From positions 1 to 25,447 of the forward strand of contig CAZNTZ010000011.1 of the NCBI GenBank assembly GCA_964576135.1: a DNA stretch of 25,447 bases, in the 5' to 3' direction. The position numbers were made by a program, and so were the translations under genes. The stretch comes from CAZNTZ01 sp964576135 (GTDB lineage Bacteria > Pseudomonadota > Alphaproteobacteria > Rs-D84). Of this stretch, positions 8,003-15,216 are shown in pieces. The notes below the pieces were generated by a model. That model saw only the letters and a list, made by a program, of their open reading frames with translations, did no database searches and was not told the DNA's origin. Each line of letters opens with the position of its first letter. Position 1 is the first letter of the stretch.

Positions 8003-8135
8003 ATGAATTCTGGCTCGCTCTAGCGGACGAACTTAGAACAAAATACCGCAAAGAAATCTTAACTTTGAATTTACCACGAATATTAACTATTTCACAAATA
8101 TGAAGATAAACTTTAGATATGGCTAGTTTCACTTC

Positions 8136-8345
8136 TTATTTGAAACAGATACATTCCGATTTTGATTTTTTGTTTCCTTGTTCGTCATTGAAATCACGCC
8201 ACTTATTAAAATCTATACGATATTCGTTAGATTTTTTGCAAGATTCAATAGTTTCATATTTATCAGCGGCCCAACTGCGGGGAAGAGTATTGTTATCGGC
8301 CGTTCCATTCAATGTAATTATTGTCAACAATAGTAAGCAGTTCAT
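8136..8345 (-). CDS. Small exported or membrane-anchored hypothetical protein, 69 residues
   Basis: The ATG at 8345 is preceded by a strong AAGGAG seven bases upstream, which supports real translation of this short frame. Residues 1-15 (MNCLLLLTIITLNGT) form a hydrophobic N-terminus that could act as a short signal peptide or anchor. The rest is polar with three Cys (SCKKSN and a C-terminal SECICFK). It lies 58 bp downstream of the membrane-protein gene at 8404-8826 on the same strand and ahead of a terminator, so the two probably form one unit. No family is recognised. Confidence 0.6.
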   Translation of the reverse strand: MNCLLLLTIITLNGTADNNTLPRSWAADKYETIESCKKSNEYRIDFNKWRDFNDEQGNKKSKSECICFK

Positions 8346-8403
8346 TTTTGCTCCTTATTTTTTCTAATTCACAAAACAAATTATAAACACATAAATGTAT
8401 CAA

Positions 8404-8826
8404 TTAACTTTTTGTTTTTTTATTCTGTTGTTTTTTTTCTTTTTTTAAAATAAGTTTTGATAATTCATTTGCTTCCTTAATTGTTTTACAGTCATGACAC
8501 TCTTCAGGATAATTAATAATAATCCAAGCCTTTTTAATGCTTTTATGCTTGATAGCTGTTAACATAAACACTCCCAAAAACATTCCGAATATTACAGAAC
8601 CTGTTATTATGATATATTTTGTGTGCGTATCCTCGGAATCAACAAAAAATAGATTATATACTAATAATGGGATTAGTATTGTTGGCAAAAGAAAGATTAT
8701 TGCACCAAGTGTAAATTTTACTAAAATTACGATTAAATGTAAAATACCTTCTATCAAACTATTTAGGCTTATCTTATAAAGGTGAAGAACTATGAGAATT
8801 AAGCATATAGTTATTATCAAAATCAT
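8404..8826 (-). CDS. Hypothetical small membrane protein, 140 residues
   Basis: This protein has three to four predicted membrane helices: residues ~1-17, ~28-50 (VILVKFTLGAIIFLLPTILIP) and ~70-90 (YIIITGSVIFGMFLGVFML). A cytoplasmic-type tail follows with CHDC and a very Lys-rich end. AGGGG precedes the ATG at 8826. A 12-bp palindrome (CTAGTATACTAG, 8851-8862) containing a TATACT -10-like sequence lies just upstream. The family is not recognised. Its neighbour downstream is the 69-residue exported protein, so the pair may work together at the envelope (inference). Confidence 0.65.
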   Translation of the reverse strand: MILIITICLILIVLHLYKISLNSLIEGILHLIVILVKFTLGAIIFLLPTILIPLLVYNLFFVDSEDTHTKYIIITGSVIFGMFLGVFMLTAIKHKSIKKAWIIINYPEECHDCKTIKEANELSKLILKKEKKQQNKKTKS

Positions 8827-9083
8827 TCAACTACCCCTTTTGTCCCAAATCTAGTATACTAGGGCCTAATTTGTAAATAAAAAATAATTATCCAGCGCGG
8901 CAGGTGATTTTGTGTTGATTGCAGGAAATTATGAAAAAAGATTAGAACTCGTAGAAACCACAGAAAACCTGGATTTCATGGAATTAAAAGAATAAACCCA
9001 AAATATAGAGAAGAATCTTTAGAACTCTGGAGATAAAACGTGGGAGGCTATGGAATTCTTGGACTTTTTCGTATTAAACGATT
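8827..9083. other. Intergenic stretch with no convincing gene
   Basis: It contains the perfect palindrome CTAGTATACTAG (8851-8862) beside the start of the membrane-protein gene, probably part of its promoter or an operator. The remainder (8863-9083) is purine-rich and holds only tiny frames, a 27-codon GTG frame at 8912-8995 and an 11-codon ATG frame at 9050-9085, that I do not accept as genes. It might be the remains of a decayed coding sequence. Confidence 0.5.
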
Positions 9084-9111
9084 AAAAAAAGCACCATTCT
9101 GGTGCTTTTTT
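9084..9111 (-). terminator. Terminator of tRNA-Asn
   Basis: GCACCA-TTC-TGGTGC (9091-9105) is flanked by seven A on one side and six T on the other, so it can work in both directions. It lies six bases beyond the encoded CCA end of tRNA-Asn on the minus strand. Confidence 0.85.
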
Positions 9112-9116
9112 AATTC

Positions 9117-9192
9117 TGGCTCGGGATGCTGGACTCGAACCAGCGACATACGGATTAACAGTCCGTTGTTCTACCGACTGAACTAATCCCGA
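9117..9192 (-). tRNA. tRNA-Asn (anticodon GUU), CCA encoded
   Basis: The minus strand folds as a full cloverleaf: acceptor TCGGGAT/ATCCCGA, D stem GTTC/GAAC, anticodon stem ACGGA/TCCGT with loop CTGTTAA (GTT), T stem GCTGG/CCAGC with loop TTCGAGT, discriminator G and encoded CCA. Length is 76 bases. Confidence 0.97.
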
Positions 9193-9287
9193 ACAAACTG
9201 AATAATATAGCCATGGTTTTCACCAAGGCTTCGCCATATTAAACCAAGATTTACTCTTTTTCAAGTCTTTTTTACTTTTCACCTTTA

Positions 9288-9302
9288 TGCTATAATAATT
9301 AC
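9288..9302 (+). promoter_or_regulatory. Extended -10 promoter giving a leaderless M23 mRNA
   Basis: TG-C-TATAAT (TATAAT at 9291-9296) ends six bases before the ATG at 9303, so the expected first transcribed base is the A of the start codon. No Shine-Dalgarno fits into the gap (AATTAC). The -35 region is only T-rich, as expected when the -10 is extended. Confidence 0.6.
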
Positions 9303-10163
9303 ATGAATTTTGCGCGCGGTATACTATTTTCATGTATTTTTGCTTTGACTGTTGGAACGGTCTGGGCTGTTGATTTTCCGACCGCACAAACAAATCCAAC
9401 TATAAATTCTGCTAATTTTCCAGGTAACAACAGCACAGAAAAAAACACAAAATTATCAGCACAACAATTTCCGAAAACTGTATCAGATTTGACATTTATT
9501 GAACGTAACGAAAATCTGACGGTCGGATATTCAATGTGGGGACCAGAATTTGATACACATGGAAAATGCATAAAAAACTGTCCCTATGCCGGAATAACAA
9601 TCGAAGATGATCGTGCAAATTTAGAGCGCAATACCAGAATTGCCCAAGCAATTTTGGCCAAGTTACAAGCCGAAGCTGCTGCAAATGATCAATTGATTTC
9701 AGAACAAAGATATTGGTTCAGCAGTGACGAATTAAAACACATGCTGCCAACAGGTGTTCCTTTGCTTGGGAAATTATCTGTTGCATCCAGATTTAACGAT
9801 GTCAGAACAATCGAAGGAGAAATAAATGTTCATCGTGGAATTGATTTTTCCTGTGCTGTGGGGACACCAGTATTTGCAACAGGTGACGGCGTTGTAGAAC
9901 GTGTATTCAGCGATAAAATCAGTGGAAACGCGGTTCGTATAAAACATATAAATGGCTTTATTTCTGGTTATGCACATCTGAGTAAAATTTTGGTTAAAGA
10001 CAAAGATAAGATTACTGCTGGACAAATGATAGGACTGTCCGGAAACACAGGACGTTCGACCGGTCCGCATTTGCATTATTGCATATCAAATAGCAATATT
10101 ATTTCATCCGCCAATGACGGTGACAAATGGATTGACCCAGAATTAATTCATGGAAAGTTTTAG
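9303..10163 (+). CDS. Exported M23 (LytM/peptidase) family cell-wall endopeptidase
   Basis: The 286-residue protein has a signal peptide (MNFARGILFSCIFALTVGTVWA), a central 23-150 linker with a helical segment, and a C-terminal M23 domain at ~150-286. Zinc and catalytic residues are visible: His177 and Asp181 in HRGIDF, His225 in YAHLS, and His256/His258 in GPHLHY, all intact, so it should be an active Zn metallopeptidase cutting peptidoglycan stem peptides or cross-links in the periplasm. The typical GxPVxATGDGVVE and GQMIGLSGNTG turns are present. The ATG directly follows a TATAAT box, suggesting leaderless translation. dnaB begins about 50 bp downstream on the same strand and is probably co-transcribed, as no terminator lies between them. 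Whether it divides daughter cells or trims the wall cannot be told. Confidence 0.92.
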   Translation: MNFARGILFSCIFALTVGTVWAVDFPTAQTNPTINSANFPGNNSTEKNTKLSAQQFPKTVSDLTFIERNENLTVGYSMWGPEFDTHGKCIKNCPYAGITIEDDRANLERNTRIAQAILAKLQAEAAANDQLISEQRYWFSSDELKHMLPTGVPLLGKLSVASRFNDVRTIEGEINVHRGIDFSCAVGTPVFATGDGVVERVFSDKISGNAVRIKHINGFISGYAHLSKILVKDKDKITAGQMIGLSGNTGRSTGPHLHYCISNSNIISSANDGDKWIDPELIHGKF

Positions 10164-10212
10164 TTGAAAATTAAAATTTCTGGTGTAACCTGTGGCCAAC
10201 GGAAAGGCGGAA

Positions 10213-11811
10213 ATGGAAACCACAGCATTAAATTTTACCCCCCAGAATTTACCAACAAATCTAGAGGCAGAACAGGCAGTCTTGGCCGCGATTTTGATGA
10301 ATAATCGCAGTTTGGAAAAAATTTCCGAATTCTTAAAACCTGATCATTTCACACATCCTGCACACAAAGAAATTTTTCGTCTGGCAGATCGTCAATTTGC
10401 TGCTGGGATACCTTTTGATAAAATTACCGCGCGAAATTATCTGGCGCAATCGGGTGCTTTGGAATCGGTGGGTGGTACAGATTATTTAGACCAATTGGCC
10501 GGTGCGGGTGCAACAGTTGTAAATATTGAACATTATGGTCGCATGGTTTACGAAAACTTTATGCGCCGCGAATTAATTAATATCGGAAAAAATATAACTG
10601 ATTCAGCATTTGTCGAAGATTTAGAAATGCCTGTTGATAAACAAATTGAATCTGCAGAACAAAAATTATTTGATTTAGGTGTATCTGGAACCGCAGACAA
10701 AGGCGTGATGGCAATTGCAGACGCGTTAAAGTCCGCCATGGCAGAGGCAGAGATAGCATATAAATCAGATGGCGGATTGTCCGGTTTAACAACTGGTCTG
10801 CGCGATTTAGATAAACAAGTTGGTGGTCTGCACAAATCAGATTTAATAATCATTGCTGGTCGTCCTGGTATGGGAAAAACAACAATTGCAATGAACATTG
10901 CATTTAATGCTGCACGCGAAATTTACGAGGGGCGTGTTGATAAAAAGAATGCTGGTGCAGTCGTATTTTTCAGTCTTGAAATGTCTTCATCACAATTGGC
11001 GGCGCGCGTACTTTCCAGCCAAGCAGAAATCCCAAGTGATTCAATGCGCAAAGGAACAATAAGTGACGCAGAATTTATGAAATTGTCACAAAGCACAGAT
11101 TATTTATCAAATGTTCCATTATTTATAGACGATACTCCAGGCATGTCTGTTCCAATGATGCGCGCACGCGCGCGACGTCTTCATCGTAAAAATGGTGGGC
11201 TTGCATTGATTGTAATTGACTATGTCCAGTTGATGACCGGTGCGGGGGGACGTAAATCTGATAATCGCGTCCAAGAACTTTCTGAAATTACCCGCGGTCT
11301 TAAAATGCTGGCCAAAGAATTAGAAGTTCCTGTTATTGCACTGTCACAGTTGTCGCGTAATGTTGAATCCAAAGATCGCAGTGATAAACGCCCACAATTA
11401 TCAGATTTACGTGATTCTGGTTCTATTGAACAGGACGCTGATATAGTTATGTTCACATACCGTGAAGAATATTATTTACAAGGTCGCGACCCATTGGAAA
11501 AATTGGGTGGCGGGCACGGTGAAATGGCCAGACAAAAAGAACACGATAATTGGATTCAAAGACTCGCATCGGTGCGCGGCAAAGGTGAATTGATAATTGG
11601 AAAGCAAAGACACGGACCAACAGGTTCGATTCTGCTGAAATATCAACCAGAATTCAGTTTGTTCAGCGATCTTGACGAAGGTTATAATGCACCACCAAAT
11701 GAAATGTCTCGGAGCAGTGGAAATTATGGTCATACCGTCACACCACACCATTCTAATTCACAGCCAGAACAAAGTATGATTGACGCTTCCGATATACCTG
11801 ATGATTTGTAA
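10213..11811 (+). CDS. dnaB: Replicative DNA helicase DnaB
   Basis: I place the start at ATG 10213, which has GGAAAGGCGG just upstream; an in-frame GTG at 10192 would add seven residues. The product is about 532 residues, near the family norm. The N-terminal domain starts LPTNLEAEQAVLAAILMNN. The RecA-like C-terminal domain carries Walker A GRPGMGKTT (near residue 218), SLEMSSSQLAARVLS, Walker B LIVIDYVQLM (near 335), the SQLSRNVE sensor region, DLRDSGSIEQDAD and an arginine-finger-type GKQRHGPTG near 465. It forms the hexameric helicase that unwinds DNA ahead of the replisome. It shares its transcript with the M23 gene instead of the more usual ribosomal-protein neighbour. A hairpin terminator follows. 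No intein. Confidence 0.97.
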   Translation: METTALNFTPQNLPTNLEAEQAVLAAILMNNRSLEKISEFLKPDHFTHPAHKEIFRLADRQFAAGIPFDKITARNYLAQSGALESVGGTDYLDQLAGAGATVVNIEHYGRMVYENFMRRELINIGKNITDSAFVEDLEMPVDKQIESAEQKLFDLGVSGTADKGVMAIADALKSAMAEAEIAYKSDGGLSGLTTGLRDLDKQVGGLHKSDLIIIAGRPGMGKTTIAMNIAFNAAREIYEGRVDKKNAGAVVFFSLEMSSSQLAARVLSSQAEIPSDSMRKGTISDAEFMKLSQSTDYLSNVPLFIDDTPGMSVPMMRARARRLHRKNGGLALIVIDYVQLMTGAGGRKSDNRVQELSEITRGLKMLAKELEVPVIALSQLSRNVESKDRSDKRPQLSDLRDSGSIEQDADIVMFTYREEYYLQGRDPLEKLGGGHGEMARQKEHDNWIQRLASVRGKGELIIGKQRHGPTGSILLKYQPEFSLFSDLDEGYNAPPNEMSRSSGNYGHTVTPHHSNSQPEQSMIDASDIPDDL

Positions 11812-11813
11812 AT

Positions 11814-11842
11814 AAAAAAATCCGCCAATTGGCGGATTTTTT
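11814..11842. terminator. Bidirectional terminator between dnaB and HTH gene
   Basis: ATCCGCC-AATT-GGCGGAT with seven A before and seven T after. It serves dnaB on the plus strand and the convergent HTH gene, whose TGA stop is at 11845-11847. Confidence 0.9.
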
Positions 11843-11844
11843 TA

Positions 11845-12078
11845 TCAGCGCCCTTCTGGTAGATATTTCACAAGGTCTAATATATCTGAACCAGTTGCTT
11901 CGAGTATTTTTGCAATACTTTGCGTATTTGGCCATCTGGCTTGACCTTCACGGGAATATCTTTTGCTTTTATTAAAAGTTGTGGCGTCCAGACCACTCAT
12001 TTTTGCAAGTCCTGAACAAGACATGTGTTTATCATTCGCGAATTGTTCTATGGCGCCCCATACTTCGTTATGTGTCAT
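11845..12078 (-). CDS. Small HTH regulator resembling the N-terminus of S24-type repressors
   Basis: This 77-residue protein matches the N-terminal helix-turn-helix part of alphaproteobacterial LexA/CI-like (S24) regulators: EVWGAIEQFA, LAKMSGLDATTFNKSKR, then RWPNTQSIAKILEATG. The usual C-terminal peptidase/dimerisation domain is absent, so it either works as a short DNA-binding protein or is a truncated repressor. A strong GAAGGAGAG precedes the ATG at 12078. Its own promoter overlaps an inverted repeat and is bracketed by direct repeats, which suggests autoregulation and possibly control of the divergent trhP gene. DNA binding is well supported by motif; target sites are inferred. Confidence 0.85.
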   Translation of the reverse strand: MTHNEVWGAIEQFANDKHMSCSGLAKMSGLDATTFNKSKRYSREGQARWPNTQSIAKILEATGSDILDLVKYLPEGR

Positions 12079-12105
12079 ATCTTCTCTCCTTCAGTTATGA
12101 CTAAC

Positions 12106-12182
12106 ATTATATTCCTAAGACTATATTCTAATAATAATTGAATATTCAAAAATAGTCAATTATTATTTACAAGATTATATTC
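12106..12182 (-). promoter_or_regulatory. Promoter and candidate operator array of the HTH gene
   Basis: On the minus strand TTGACT (12154-12159), a 17-base spacer and TATTAT (12131-12136) make a strong promoter. A perfect 12-bp inverted repeat, AATAATAATTGA (12130-12141) and TCAATTATTATT (12156-12167), covers both hexamers, and the palindrome TTGAATATTCAA (12138-12149) fills part of the spacer. Three copies of A(T/C)TATATTC lie at 12106-12114, 12120-12128 and 12174-12182. The arrangement fits autorepression by the HTH protein. Confidence 0.6.
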
Positions 12183-12256
12183 TTAAAAAAATTTGTTTTT
12201 TATGTTCTTACACAAAAAAACTTGCTTTTTAGAAATAACTGTTAAAAATAAGAATT

Positions 12257-13501
12257 ATGATAAAAATTCCTGAACTGTTAGCACCCGCCGGAACTTTGGA
12301 TGGTTTAAAAACAGCAATTATTTACGGAGCAGACGCTGTATACGCTGGTATTCCCGGCTTTTCTATGCGTGCACGTGCAAAAATAACAGTTGATGAAATG
12401 AAGCAGGGAATTGAATTTGCACACGAACGTGGAAAAAAAGTTTATTTGGCTTTCAATTTATTTGCACATGACAGAGATTATAAAAATCTGCCAAAAGTGC
12501 GTGAAACAGTTGAACTCTTAAACCCAGATGCTTTAATAGTCGCAGATCCAGGTATATTGATGTGGGTGCGTGAAAACTTTCCAAAAATGCCAATTCATGT
12601 TTCAACCCAGGCAAATATATGTTCGGCAAATACTGTTAAATTCTGGCAAAATGCCGGGGCAGAATTATGTGTACTTGCCCGCGAAGTATCACATGATGAA
12701 TTCAAAAATATACGAACCGAATGCCCAGATGTAAAACTTGAAATATTTATTCATGGTGCAATGTGTATGAGTTATTCTGGCAGATGTCTAATGTCAAACT
12801 TTGTAACCGGACGACCTGCAAATCGTGGCGCTTGTGCACAATTATGCAGATGGAAATACGATGTTGTTTTGCGCGAAAAAGAATCTGGATTGGAAATGGG
12901 TTTAGAGGAAGATGAACGCGGTGCGTACATTATGAATTCCAAAGATCTGTGTTTAATGCCTGTATTAAAACAAGTTCTGGAATCTGGTGCAGACTCGTTA
13001 AAAATAGAAGGACGTAATCGCAGCGAATATTATGTAGGTTCTGTCGTGCGTGCTTATCGTAATGCCATCGACACTTGGGCAAAAGATCCTGATAATTTTG
13101 ACCCTGCACAATTTATGGATGACTTAGAAGTTCTGGAATCACGAGGATACACAACTGCTTTCTTTGATGGAAATCTTGGACATGATGCACACAATTATAA
13201 CAAAAGCGGTTCAACTTCAGATTATCAAGCAGCAGGTGTAATTACAAATATCACAGATAATTATGCAGTCTTGGAATTACGTAATGAAATTAAGGCTGGA
13301 GATATTTTAACATTTATTTTACCAAACGATAAAAATGGAATTTCCGTAAAGTTAGATAAAATTATAAATGATAAAGATTCAGCAGAATTGCCAAAAATGT
13401 CCGCAGGTCAAAAAAACTCTCTGCGTGTACCATTGAATTTATTTAATAAAGATGAAATTAAAAAATTACAGCTGCTGATTTTGGCATATAAAAAGAAATA
13501 A
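12257..13501 (+). CDS. trhP: U32-family protein TrhP/YegQ-like, tRNA 5-hydroxyuridine synthesis
   Basis: This 414-residue protein begins with the U32 pattern PELLAPAGTLDGLKTAIIYGADAVYAG and contains the family signature EIFIHGAMCMSYSGRCLMS (residues 162-180) followed by NRGACAQLCRW. That gives four conserved Cys (170, 177, 193, 197), expected to hold an iron-sulfur cluster. KDLCLMPVL and DSLKIEGRNRS are also typical. Although called peptidase U32, members such as TrhP act with prephenate-derived chemistry to make 5-hydroxyuridine at wobble position 34 of tRNAs. Family members also include UbiU/UbiV and RlhA; the single U32 core of this length with a C-terminal beta tail fits TrhP best. The start ATG has only a weak ribosome site. 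The gene is divergent from the HTH regulator and convergent with tRNA-Thr. Confidence 0.85.
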   Translation: MIKIPELLAPAGTLDGLKTAIIYGADAVYAGIPGFSMRARAKITVDEMKQGIEFAHERGKKVYLAFNLFAHDRDYKNLPKVRETVELLNPDALIVADPGILMWVRENFPKMPIHVSTQANICSANTVKFWQNAGAELCVLAREVSHDEFKNIRTECPDVKLEIFIHGAMCMSYSGRCLMSNFVTGRPANRGACAQLCRWKYDVVLREKESGLEMGLEEDERGAYIMNSKDLCLMPVLKQVLESGADSLKIEGRNRSEYYVGSVVRAYRNAIDTWAKDPDNFDPAQFMDDLEVLESRGYTTAFFDGNLGHDAHNYNKSGSTSDYQAAGVITNITDNYAVLELRNEIKAGDILTFILPNDKNGISVKLDKIINDKDSAELPKMSAGQKNSLRVPLNLFNKDEIKKLQLLILAYKKK

Positions 13502-13506
13502 AAAAC

Positions 13507-13582
13507 TGGTGCCGATTGCGAGATTCGAACTTGCGACCCCCTCATTACGAATGAGGTGCTCTACCAGCTGAGCTAAATCGGC
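13507..13582 (-). tRNA. tRNA-Thr (anticodon CGU), CCA encoded
   Basis: On the minus strand: acceptor GCCGATT/AATCGGC, D stem GCTC/GAGC, anticodon stem CCTCA/TGAGG with loop TTCGTAA (CGT), variable loop GGGTC, T loop TTCGAAT, discriminator A and CCA. The T stem GCAAG/CTCGC has one A-C mismatch. It reads ACG codons and stands at the left border of the phage-derived island. Confidence 0.95.
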
Positions 13583-13600
13583 ATATGATTCAGTGCCGCG

Positions 13601-13628
13601 ATTATAACCGATTTCCGCTGTAATTCAA
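13601..13628 (-). promoter_or_regulatory. Promoter of tRNA-Thr
   Basis: On the minus strand TTGAAT (13623-13628), a 16-base spacer and a perfect TATAAT (13601-13606), about 18 bases before the mature 5' end of the tRNA at 13582. Confidence 0.75.
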
Positions 13629-13669
13629 GATTTTTTTAATTAAGTTCATATATAACAAAAACTTTATAC

Positions 13670-13698
13670 TTGATTTGAACATCGGTTTGTGATATACT
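13670..13698 (+). promoter_or_regulatory. Promoter driving the left phage operon leader
   Basis: TTGATT at 13670-13675, a 17-base spacer and TATACT at 13693-13698. Predicted start is near 13705, giving a leader of about 110 bases before the hydrolase ATG at 13815, interrupted by a terminator at 13770-13797. Confidence 0.7.
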
Positions 13699-13769
13699 TG
13701 TATCAAGAAGAGCAAGATAGAATTCGCCGCCAGTTATGTCGGTTTTATTATTTTTTGCCTATAAATATG

Positions 13770-13797
13770 TCCCTACAAATTTTGTGGGGATTTTTTT
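13770..13797 (+). terminator. Terminator within the phage operon leader
   Basis: TCCCTACA pairs with TGTGGGGA (one T-G wobble) and is followed by seven T. It ends 17 bases before the SleB gene, so most transcripts may stop here unless antitermination occurs. Alternatively the 13705-13797 transcript is a small RNA of about 90 bases. Confidence 0.7.
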
Positions 13798-13814
13798 ATC
13801 AGAAAAGGCCGACA

Positions 13815-14225
13815 ATGGAAATCACAATCATAAAAAATGACAATGATGAAAAAATTACCGCGTACAAATTGGCGCGGATTATTTTTGCCGAAACCAAAGG
13901 CGTGTCATTACTCGCAGTCGAATCCATCGCCGCTATGATTCAAAACATTCATAAATCAAACAATACAGATTTTTCAGAAATTGCAAAAGATTCAAAAATT
14001 TTTGAATCTTTAAATAAAAAGTCAGAAAGACATAAATATTTATACGTTGACCCACAAGACAGAAAATTTCAAATGTGTTTAAGAGTTGTGCAACGAATGC
14101 TAAAAAATAGAATTAATGATTGTGTTATGGGTGCAACCCGATTTCATCGTGGCGATGTATTTCCTAATTGGGCAACGTCACTTGGTTACGTTGCAGAAAC
14201 AGAAGATTTATTCTTTTACATATAA
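13815..14225 (+). CDS. SleB-type (hydrolase_2) cell-wall hydrolase, phage lysis
   Basis: The start is ATG 13815, which has AAAGG upstream; a longer in-frame reading from 13689 would run through the promoter and terminator and is rejected. The 136-residue product shows the cell-wall hydrolase 2 pattern: ARIIFAETKG near the N-terminus with the presumed catalytic Glu, AVESIAAMIQN, and the C-terminal MGATRFHRGDVFPNWA followed by LGYVAETEDLFFY. These enzymes cleave peptidoglycan glycan strands. It lacks a signal peptide, as expected for a phage enzyme released by a holin, and a holin-like gene follows 13 bp downstream. A host cell-wall remodelling role is the alternative, but the context favours lysis. 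Confidence 0.85.
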   Translation: MEITIIKNDNDEKITAYKLARIIFAETKGVSLLAVESIAAMIQNIHKSNNTDFSEIAKDSKIFESLNKKSERHKYLYVDPQDRKFQMCLRVVQRMLKNRINDCVMGATRFHRGDVFPNWATSLGYVAETEDLFFYI

Positions 14226-14238
14226 CAAAGGAAAATTT

Positions 14239-14469
14239 ATGAAAATTAAAAAAATTATTGATGGTGGTTTTTTGATTGGTTACAGAACTTACTTGGTTTC
14301 AATAATTGGAATTTTATCTGCGGTTGGAACATATCTGTCCGGAGACTTAAATATATTTGAAATGCTGAACGCTATTTTTCCACTCGCCGGGATTTATTTT
14401 TTACGTAAATCTAAAGATAAACAAACAAAAAGGATAAAAAATGGATATTCCAAAAAAGTTTCAGAATAA
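14239..14469 (+). CDS. Holin-like small membrane protein
   Basis: The start is ATG 14239 with AAAGGAAAA just upstream. The 76-residue protein has two hydrophobic stretches (residues ~19-36, TYLVSIIGILSAVGTYLS, and ~42-57, MLNAIFPLAGIYFL), a short polar N-terminus and a strongly basic C-terminal tail (RKSKDKQTKRIKNGYSKK). Two membrane helices, a charged tail and position next to a peptidoglycan hydrolase are the hallmarks of phage holins, which open the inner membrane at lysis. Its last 29 bases overlap the start of the scaffold gene, indicating one mRNA. Confidence 0.75.
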   Translation: MKIKKIIDGGFLIGYRTYLVSIIGILSAVGTYLSGDLNIFEMLNAIFPLAGIYFLRKSKDKQTKRIKNGYSKKVSE

Positions 14470-15094
14470 CGATGGTTCACTTAATTCTGAAATTTTATTA
14501 AAATCTTATTCCGAACTTGAAAAAAAAATGGGAAGTATGATTGCGATTCCATCAGAATCGGATGACGAATCAGCACGTGAAAAATTTAATCGTGCAATTG
14601 GTGTCCCAGAATCGGAATCAGAATATGTATCGCACCCATTATTTGATGACCAAGATGTACGCAAACGCTTTCTGGACGCGGGACTCAGCAAATCTCAGGC
14701 TGAAAAAGTTTTTGAAATCGCAAACGATTTATTAACACCAGTGTTATCAGATGTATTTTCATCAAAATACGAATCAGATGAAATAACTGAATTAAAAAAC
14801 TTTTTTGGCACCGATGATAAAATGCAAACAGCGTTATCAGAGATAGAAAAGTTCGGAGAAAAGTTTTTACCATCAGATGTTTTTGAAAATCTTTCATCAA
14901 GCTCAACAGGTATAAAAAGTATTTATAGAATGATGCAATCAATGGATCCAGAAATAAATATCAACAGCAACACCTTGGAATCATTGACAGACGTATCATT
15001 ACGCAAGATGATGCAAGATCCAAAATATTGGCGTGATCGTGATCCAGAATATATTCGTAAAATTGAAACTGGATTTAAAAAATTATACCAATGA
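14441..15094 (+). CDS. Phage capsid scaffold/assembly-like protein
   Basis: The 217-residue acidic, helical, Cys-free protein starts at ATG 14441 after AAAGGAT, inside the holin gene. The end (LRKMMQDPKYWRDRDPEYIRKIETGFKKLY) is typical of capsid assembly proteins in alphaproteobacterial podoviruses, lying just before the capsid gene as in T7 (gp9 then gp10). Scaffold proteins line the inside of the procapsid and bind the capsid shell through a basic C-terminal helix pair, which is present here. It is shorter than T7 gp9 (about 300 residues). It ends with TGA. The capsid gene is normally next; here an H1-like gene is inserted between them. Confidence 0.75.
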   Translation: MDIPKKFQNNDGSLNSEILLKSYSELEKKMGSMIAIPSESDDESAREKFNRAIGVPESESEYVSHPLFDDQDVRKRFLDAGLSKSQAEKVFEIANDLLTPVLSDVFSSKYESDEITELKNFFGTDDKMQTALSEIEKFGEKFLPSDVFENLSSSSTGIKSIYRMMQSMDPEININSNTLESLTDVSLRKMMQDPKYWRDRDPEYIRKIETGFKKLYQ

Positions 15095-15130
15095 TTTTTT
15101 GAAAATTATTTAACGATTTTTATTTTTCTC

Positions 15131-15159
15131 TTTACTAAATTTTTTGTTTCACATATAAT
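15131..15159 (+). promoter_or_regulatory. Strong promoter of the H1-like gene
   Basis: TTTACT (15131-15136), a 17-base spacer and TATAAT (15154-15159). The predicted start near 15166 gives a leader of about 50 bases with AAGGAGAG before ATG 15217. The gene also has its own terminator, so it is an independent unit inside the phage cluster. Confidence 0.75.
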
Positions 15160-15216
15160 TGTGTCAAGGACAAAAAAATTTTGTTCTATACAAACAAAAA
15201 AAGAAGGAGAGAAAGA

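Noticed and set aside
8006..8040. tRNA 3'-end-like sequence sharing AATTCTGGCTCG with the tRNA-Asn region (9112-9123)
   Set aside because: No acceptor, T-stem or anticodon pairing can be made. The shared 12 bases could be a tRNA relic or an attachment-site trace but are too short to call.
8912..9085. Tiny frames of 27 and 11 codons, the latter with GGGAGG ahead of its ATG
   Set aside because: The GGGAGG is only two bases from the ATG, too close for initiation, the frames are very short, and the second runs into the tRNA-Asn terminator.
13689..13814. N-terminal extension of the SleB protein (42 residues)
   Set aside because: It would start inside the promoter -10 region and be translated through the terminator; ATG 13815 has a ribosome site and matches the family start.
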